Assembly (NCBI GenBank): GCA_002482685.1
Contig: DLGL01000039.1
Coordinates: 38,663 to 49,260 of the forward strand
Direction of reading: 5' to 3'
Length of the DNA stretch: 10,598 bases
Source of the DNA: Bacteriovoracaceae bacterium UBA7695
Lineage (GTDB): Bacteria > Bdellovibrionota > Bacteriovoracia > Bacteriovoracales > Bacteriovoracaceae
A program made the translations under genes and the position numbers. Positions 7,128 through 10,598 of this stretch are shown here, piece by piece; position 1 is the first letter of the stretch, and every line of letters begins with the position of its first letter. The notes below the pieces were generated by a model. The model was not told the DNA's origin, did no database searches, and saw only the letters and a program-made list of their open reading frames with translations.

Positions 7128-7814
7128 TTAGTATTTAAAAGTTGTCGTCGCAGCTTCGAAATAAGCATTCAAAAGATTAAGGTCCTGTCTTTTTTTAATC
7201 CCATATTCCATGACTTCAATAAGGCAGCGAGCACCATCTTTCGAATCATAAGGCACGCAGTTTTGAGTCATTGTATCCATCTCAGTTGAGATAGTAAGAG
7301 TTGAACGTGTATAGTCATCCCGGATCTTTGAGACATTCTCAAAATCTTCAAAAAGTGTTGCTAGGACTTGCGCACAGTTTAGACCTGCAGCAACAGATGC
7401 TTTTATTTCTTTGTCTTTTTGCTGAAATTCGCGCAATATTTGCCCAAATTCAGACTGCTGTATCCCAAGCAAAGCGATGTTTTTATCTGCTAAGCTATTC
7501 CATTCGGAAGCTACAGGACCGCACTTCCTTCTATTTTTAATACATTCTTTTAGTGCATTTGGGCCCTGGAGAAAATTTGAGATCGAATCCACTGTCCCCT
7601 GATTCCATTTAACTATTGAAGCGTAATCCTTGGTAAAGGTATCTTCGTACAAGTGTGCTAGTTTTACCTTTACTTCTTCACAGTTGAGGCTTGAAGTGTC
7701 ATCGTCAAAATTTGCTTCACCAATTGAAAGGACTTCTAAGTTTTTAATGCCAGAAAACGTTTGGGCGTACCCGAAATTTGATAGGAAAAAGAGAGCGACT
7801 AATAGATTTTTCAT
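7128..7814 (-). CDS. Secreted six-cysteine protein of unknown function
   Basis: A 228-residue protein with a signal peptide (MKNLLVALFFLSNFGYA, probable cleavage before Gln18) and a good Shine-Dalgarno sequence (AGGAG, 7823 to 7819 on the minus strand) four bases from the start. The mature part looks all-helical and has six cysteines, at 45, 91, 98, 147, 186 and 197. The order and spacing closely match the C-terminal half of the 390-residue protein at 9402-10574, including the identical C-x5-EWNSL at Cys98 and C-L-I after the last cysteine. The two halves (Cys45-91-98 and Cys147-186-197) may be an internal duplication, since both start N-C-x2-V and reach an (Y/F)ED soon after. An even cysteine count and export suggest disulfides in the periplasm or outside. 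It follows the 160-residue gene by 29 bases, so both are probably one operon. No known family is recognised. Confidence 0.82.
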   Translation of the reverse strand: MKNLLVALFFLSNFGYAQTFSGIKNLEVLSIGEANFDDDTSSLNCEEVKVKLAHLYEDTFTKDYASIVKWNQGTVDSISNFLQGPNALKECIKNRRKCGPVASEWNSLADKNIALLGIQQSEFGQILREFQQKDKEIKASVAAGLNCAQVLATLFEDFENVSKIRDDYTRSTLTISTEMDTMTQNCVPYDSKDGARCLIEVMEYGIKKRQDLNLLNAYFEAATTTFKY

Positions 7815-7843
7815 AAGACTCCTGTGTTTTTAAAATTTAGTTC

Positions 7844-8326
7844 CTAATATTGGTATTCATCTTTGTTATCAATATATTCGATTCTAATAAAAACGAATAA
7901 AAAAAAGGCCATTGTCCCTCCAACGATTAACGGCCCATCTGGCCCAAGATCATAAGTCCAACTGCTTCCTTTCTTGTAAAGGTCACTCATGTTCGCCATG
8001 AGAATATCTTCACTGATAGCAAAAGAAGAAGCGAGAGCAACAAGCTCGTCAAAATCGTGTGCCTTTTCTTTCGATATATAATTTTCTTTCATATAAGTGA
8101 CTATGTCTTGTTTTGTTAATCCTTCACCCTTTAATCTCAAGACGTTTTTTTTAAACTCGTTTACGTATTGATCATAATGAGATTGAGTTTTCTGGTCCCA
8201 TTCAACGCTCAGATTGTACTCTAGAGTCTGAACGGCTTCTGCGAGTTCAATTGCATTTGATGCTTGAGCGAAAGCTGGCGTCAGCATGCTTATCGAAATG
8301 AAAATACTTAAAAGAAATTTTTCCAT
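7844..8326 (-). CDS. Small exported protein with a C-terminal membrane anchor
   Basis: A 160-residue protein of no family I recognise. Residues 1-20 (MEKFLLSIFISISMLTPAFA) are a typical signal peptide with Ala-Phe-Ala before Gln21. The mature part to about residue 120 is charged and helical with no cysteine (for example LTKQDIVTYMKENYISKEKA). A hydrophobic stretch, PLIVGGTMAFFLFVFI (132-147), forms one membrane helix, then a short acidic tail ends NKDEYQY. This predicts a type-I topology: a periplasmic helical domain, one helix in the inner membrane and a tiny cytoplasmic tail. AAGGAG sits six bases before the ATG. It is the first gene of the leftward pair, 29 bases ahead of the six-cysteine protein, and is read from the promoter proposed at 8369-8397. 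Partnership with the six-cysteine protein is an inference from gene order. Confidence 0.8.
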   Translation of the reverse strand: MEKFLLSIFISISMLTPAFAQASNAIELAEAVQTLEYNLSVEWDQKTQSHYDQYVNEFKKNVLRLKGEGLTKQDIVTYMKENYISKEKAHDFDELVALASSFAISEDILMANMSDLYKKGSSWTYDLGPDGPLIVGGTMAFFLFVFIRIEYIDNKDEYQY

Positions 8327-8368
8327 AAGAGGCTCCTTGGTTTATATAAAATTGCATTCATGCGGGCC

Positions 8369-8397
8369 TTTATAAACGGGGGAGGTCTAGTCATCAA
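8369..8397 (-). promoter_or_regulatory. Sigma70-type promoter for the leftward secreted-protein pair
   Basis: On the minus strand, TTGATG (8397-8392) and TATAAA (8374-8369) are separated by exactly 17 bases. This matches the consensus well and would start transcription near 8362, about 36 bases before the ATG at 8326. The spacer contains a run of five C. It is a prediction from sequence only. Confidence 0.55.
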
Positions 8398-8405
8398 GAT
8401 GAAGG

Positions 8406-8453
8406 GATTGAAAGTGGAACATCGGTGTATACACTAGCGTATACGTTTCAATC
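8406..8453. promoter_or_regulatory. Co-centred dyad and second palindrome, likely operator
   Basis: GATTGAAA (8406-8413) and TTTCAATC (8446-8453) are perfect inverted arms. Their centre (8429.5) is also the centre of the perfect 10-bp palindrome GTGTATACAC (8425-8434). A second perfect palindrome, CGTATACG (8438-8445), is centred 12 bp further on. The element lies between the two divergent gene pairs, just upstream of the leftward -35 box. A dimeric regulator binding site is the simplest reading; the neighbouring TIGR02147 protein is a candidate binder, by context only. Confidence 0.5.
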
Positions 8454-8461
8454 GTTAGATT

Positions 8462-8499
8462 ATTCCGATATTGCAGGAAAACTTGAGTCATTCCGATAT
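8462..8499 (+). repeat. Direct repeat of ATTCCGATAT, 28 bp apart
   Basis: ATTCCGATAT occurs at 8462-8471 and again at 8490-8499, upstream of the TIGR02147 gene. Two exact 10-base copies in so short a region suggest paired regulator sites ahead of the rightward promoter. The 28-bp period is not a whole number of helical turns. Confidence 0.4.
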
Positions 8500-8510
8500 C
8501 TTTCGAGGAT

Positions 8511-8537
8511 TTGTTATTCACTCTGAGTATGTAATAT
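8511..8537 (+). promoter_or_regulatory. Weak candidate promoter for the TIGR02147 gene
   Basis: TTGTTA (8511-8516) and TAATAT (8532-8537) are separated by 15 bases, shorter than ideal. Transcription would start near 8544, about 40 bases ahead of the ATG at 8584. It lies just downstream of the ATTCCGATAT repeats. Confidence 0.28.
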
Positions 8538-8583
8538 TTTCATCATTTTCTGAGCAATCCTCAATGTATGGTATTTTTCAATC

Positions 8584-9402
8584 ATGATAAGCATATATGA
8601 CTACCTCTCTGCTGAAGTCTTCGTGGCGGACGCTTGGAAATGGAAAAAGGAACGTAACGCACAGTTAAGTGTGCGTGCATGGGCCAAGCAGCTTGGTATG
8701 AAGTACCATTCTCCTCTTCATCAAATCATCTTAGGTAATAGAAAAATTCCGAAGCACTACGTTCCTTTATTAGCAATGAATCTTAAGCTTAATAAGAAGG
8801 AATCTCTTTATCTGGAAACATTAATTGATCTCCATAAGGCTAAGACTTCTCAAGAAAAAGAAATCTATGGTGGCCGTTTAAGTACTCTTTCTCCGAAGCC
8901 TCTTTTGAAGTCTGTCCAGATTGAAAGCTACAAGTATTTTCAAGATCCCCTTCACGGGATCATTCTTGAAATGAGCTTACTTAAAAACTTCGTTGGTGAG
9001 CCCCAATGGATCCAAGCACGTGTTGGATTCAAGGTCTCTCTCGCAGATATTAAAATTACCTTGGAAAGACTACTGTCACTAGGCTTTTTAATCATCAATT
9101 CTGACGGAAAATTGGTCAAAGTAAATCAGCATCTTTTTTCGACCTCTGATGTACCTAATAAATACCTGCAAGAATATCACGCTCGATGCTCTGACATGGC
9201 TAAGAGTTCTTTAGAGATTCAAGATGTCCTTGAAAGAGAGTTCAACGCTTCCACCTTCAACTTGGCAAAGAAGGATATTCCCCGAGCTAAGGAAATGCTG
9301 CGCAGATTTCTTAACGATTTCATCACGGAAATTGAAGCTCCTGCCGGAGACGGCGAAGAAACTTACCATGTTAATCTGCAACTTTTTAAAATAACGAGAT
9401 AA
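8584..9402 (+). CDS. TIGR02147 / DUF4423 family protein, putative regulator
   Basis: A 272-residue cytoplasmic protein of the TIGR02147 family, which is expanded in Bdellovibrio and Fibrobacter. The N-terminal I-Y-D-Y is the usual family opening. Residues about 28-75 (LSVRAWAKQLGMKYHSPLHQ, then GNRKIP and LAMNLKLNKKE) look like the helix-turn-helix part. Residues 110-270 are the DUF4423 part, with a winged-helix-like stretch at 150-185 and the typical ending YHVNLQLFKIT (261-271). The length is normal for the family. No Shine-Dalgarno sequence precedes the ATG; the start is set by the family N-terminus. The stop TAA shares its last A with the ATG of the next gene (TAATG), so the two are surely cotranscribed and probably coupled. 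DNA binding and control of the flanking secreted-protein genes is inferred from fold and context, not shown. Confidence 0.85.
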   Translation: MISIYDYLSAEVFVADAWKWKKERNAQLSVRAWAKQLGMKYHSPLHQIILGNRKIPKHYVPLLAMNLKLNKKESLYLETLIDLHKAKTSQEKEIYGGRLSTLSPKPLLKSVQIESYKYFQDPLHGIILEMSLLKNFVGEPQWIQARVGFKVSLADIKITLERLLSLGFLIINSDGKLVKVNQHLFSTSDVPNKYLQEYHARCSDMAKSSLEIQDVLEREFNASTFNLAKKDIPRAKEMLRRFLNDFITEIEAPAGDGEETYHVNLQLFKITR

Positions 9403-10574
9403 TGATGAAATACCTATTCTTGCTTGCCCTAACTATTTCTTTTCATACCCTCGCATCTACGGGCGGTGGCAATGGAGGAATCTCTGTTGTCTGTCGAGGC
9501 CCTGAAGGCAAAATTACGTCTGCGGAGTTGCTCGAAATCTACGAGGGTCGAACCCTTTATAAAAAAGTTTACGATAACTCTCTTGGTGACATGAGCACTA
9601 TGATGGCCATGGTTGAAGACCAATTAGGCCAGAATCCTGTTTATCTAAAACGCTATCAACAAGAACTAGGACTCATACATAAAAATATTATCTTCGTTCC
9701 AAAAGGGCACAAGATTGAATTAACCGAAGACGCTCTTCCAGTGATCAGCCAAGTTGGGTGCAGTCTCGAGCAGCTTGCAAATTATACTCAATCGGGAACA
9801 GTCCTTATTTCACAAGAAATCTTCGATAATCTTGATAATTTGAATAAAGCAGCTCTCTACGTTCATGAAGCGGTCTATGCCGTGAGAAGGCAGGCAGGAG
9901 ATACAACTTCAGTGCGGACAAGAAAACTGGTTAAGGAGCTTACGGCGCTTAACCCTGATAAATCAATGGTCGCCTCGGAAATATCACAAACCTACGATCA
10001 ACTTTGCCCTCTTCAGGAATACTTAGGACTAAATAAGCGGATGTTTCAAGAAGACTATAAGAATCTAATGGAGCGAGAAGACGCCTTCATTTCTGGAATT
10101 CGAACTTGGCGCACAGGTTCGCAATCGATTGTGCAATGTCGTGAAGCGAAGAAGAAAAAACAGATAGAGTCATCATGTCTAGCGGCCTTACAAGAATGGA
10201 ACTCGCTTATTATGATCCTAAATAGCCTCACAGCTTCCACAGCATCTCGAATCGAGTCGATGTTTATTGGTTACAACTCTGAGGCGACAAATTTATTTAA
10301 TAAGTATGGAAATACATGCTCTTGGAATGTCTTACTCAACGAGGAAATTATAGACGTGCGTACTGTCCGGTCAATTTTTGTTGATTCGGTAAATTCTATG
10401 CTTTTAGACCAGCATGAAGAAGTTGATCATTGTAAAACCTTATATGGGCTAGGCTCATATAAACAATCTGTTGAGTGCTTGATTAAAACTAGCGACGAAA
10501 CGATAAGTAAACTCAACAGGAACCCTTACAAGAGCTCGTATCTTGATGCTTTATCTTTGCTGCCCAAGAATTAG
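9402..10574 (+). CDS. Secreted two-domain protein: GGGNGG/HEAVY domain plus six-cysteine domain
   Basis: A 390-residue exported protein. The start at 9402 overlaps the previous stop; a second ATG at 9405 would remove one residue. The signal peptide ends near Ala18-Ser19. The mature N-terminus, TGGGNGGISVVCR, and the motif ALYVHEAVYAVRR (151-163; His155, Glu156, Tyr159) mark a domain that I associate with secreted proteins encoded beside TIGR02147 genes in Bdellovibrio-like bacteria. Cys31 and Cys120 may form a disulfide in it. HEAVY resembles half a zinc-protease HExxH site but lacks the second His, so protease activity is not claimed. Residues about 200-370 are a separate helical domain with cysteines at 202, 246, 259, 306, 344 and 359 and C-x5-EWNSL at 259-269, matching the whole mature protein encoded at 7128-7814. 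Function is unknown. Confidence 0.85.
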   Translation: MMKYLFLLALTISFHTLASTGGGNGGISVVCRGPEGKITSAELLEIYEGRTLYKKVYDNSLGDMSTMMAMVEDQLGQNPVYLKRYQQELGLIHKNIIFVPKGHKIELTEDALPVISQVGCSLEQLANYTQSGTVLISQEIFDNLDNLNKAALYVHEAVYAVRRQAGDTTSVRTRKLVKELTALNPDKSMVASEISQTYDQLCPLQEYLGLNKRMFQEDYKNLMEREDAFISGIRTWRTGSQSIVQCREAKKKKQIESSCLAALQEWNSLIMILNSLTASTASRIESMFIGYNSEATNLFNKYGNTCSWNVLLNEEIIDVRTVRSIFVDSVNSMLLDQHEEVDHCKTLYGLGSYKQSVECLIKTSDETISKLNRNPYKSSYLDALSLLPKN

Positions 10575-10598
10575 AGGATCTTAACTCTTAATGGTGGT

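Noticed and set aside
7105..7131. Tiny ORF MILKFFLS with GGAG five bases upstream, resembling the start of a signal peptide.
   Set aside because: Only eight codons, then TAG, and it runs into the 3' end of the convergent gene. No continuing homology was seen in any frame, so a decayed gene start cannot be supported.
9852..9890. HEAVYAVRR as a zinc metalloprotease site.
   Set aside because: HEAVY lacks the second histidine of HExxH, and no third ligand pattern is evident.

Overview
The window looks like chromosomal DNA of a Bdellovibrionota bacterium, most likely a Bacteriovorax- or Peredibacter-like member of the Bacteriovoracales. This is an inference. It rests on a TIGR02147-type protein placed directly ahead of a secreted protein with a GGGNGG start and a HEAVY motif, a pairing I associate with these predators, and on the high share of small exported proteins of unknown function. 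No RNA gene, CRISPR array, insertion sequence or transposase was found.

Layout, left to right. Positions 1-792 hold the C-terminal half of an APC-family amino acid permease, cut by the window edge. Positions 888-2276 encode a probable lipoprotein with a right-handed beta-helix fold. It converges, with a 4-bp stop-to-stop overlap, on a minus-strand DUF2461/TIGR02453 gene (2273-2926). Rightward from about 2990 comes a possible 30-residue small ORF joined by an ATGA overlap to a 520-residue exported protein with a divergent OmpA-like segment (3079-4641). Next is a phosphoenolpyruvate carboxylase gene (ppc, 4697-6835). Its reading frame is broken by one in-frame TGA at 6833-6835. The missing C-terminus (50 codons recognisable as the PEPC tail) continues in the same frame to a TAA at 6986-6988, followed 36 bases later by a rho-independent terminator.

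The right third (7128-10574) is a divergent locus of exported proteins around a 257-bp control region (8327-8583). To the left run a small signal-peptide protein with a C-terminal membrane anchor (7844-8326) and a 228-residue six-cysteine secreted protein (7128-7814). To the right run the TIGR02147/DUF4423 protein (8584-9402) and, overlapping it by one base, a 390-residue secreted protein (9402-10574). The C-terminal half of that last protein shares its six-cysteine layout and an identical C-x5-EWNSL motif with the 228-residue protein encoded across the intergenic region. The control region holds a co-centred 48-bp dyad, a second palindrome, a 10-bp direct repeat and a good sigma70-type promoter for the leftward pair. 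I infer that the four genes form one regulated module of cell-envelope or secreted proteins built around a paralogous, undescribed six-cysteine domain. This and the interrupted ppc are the two most interesting points.
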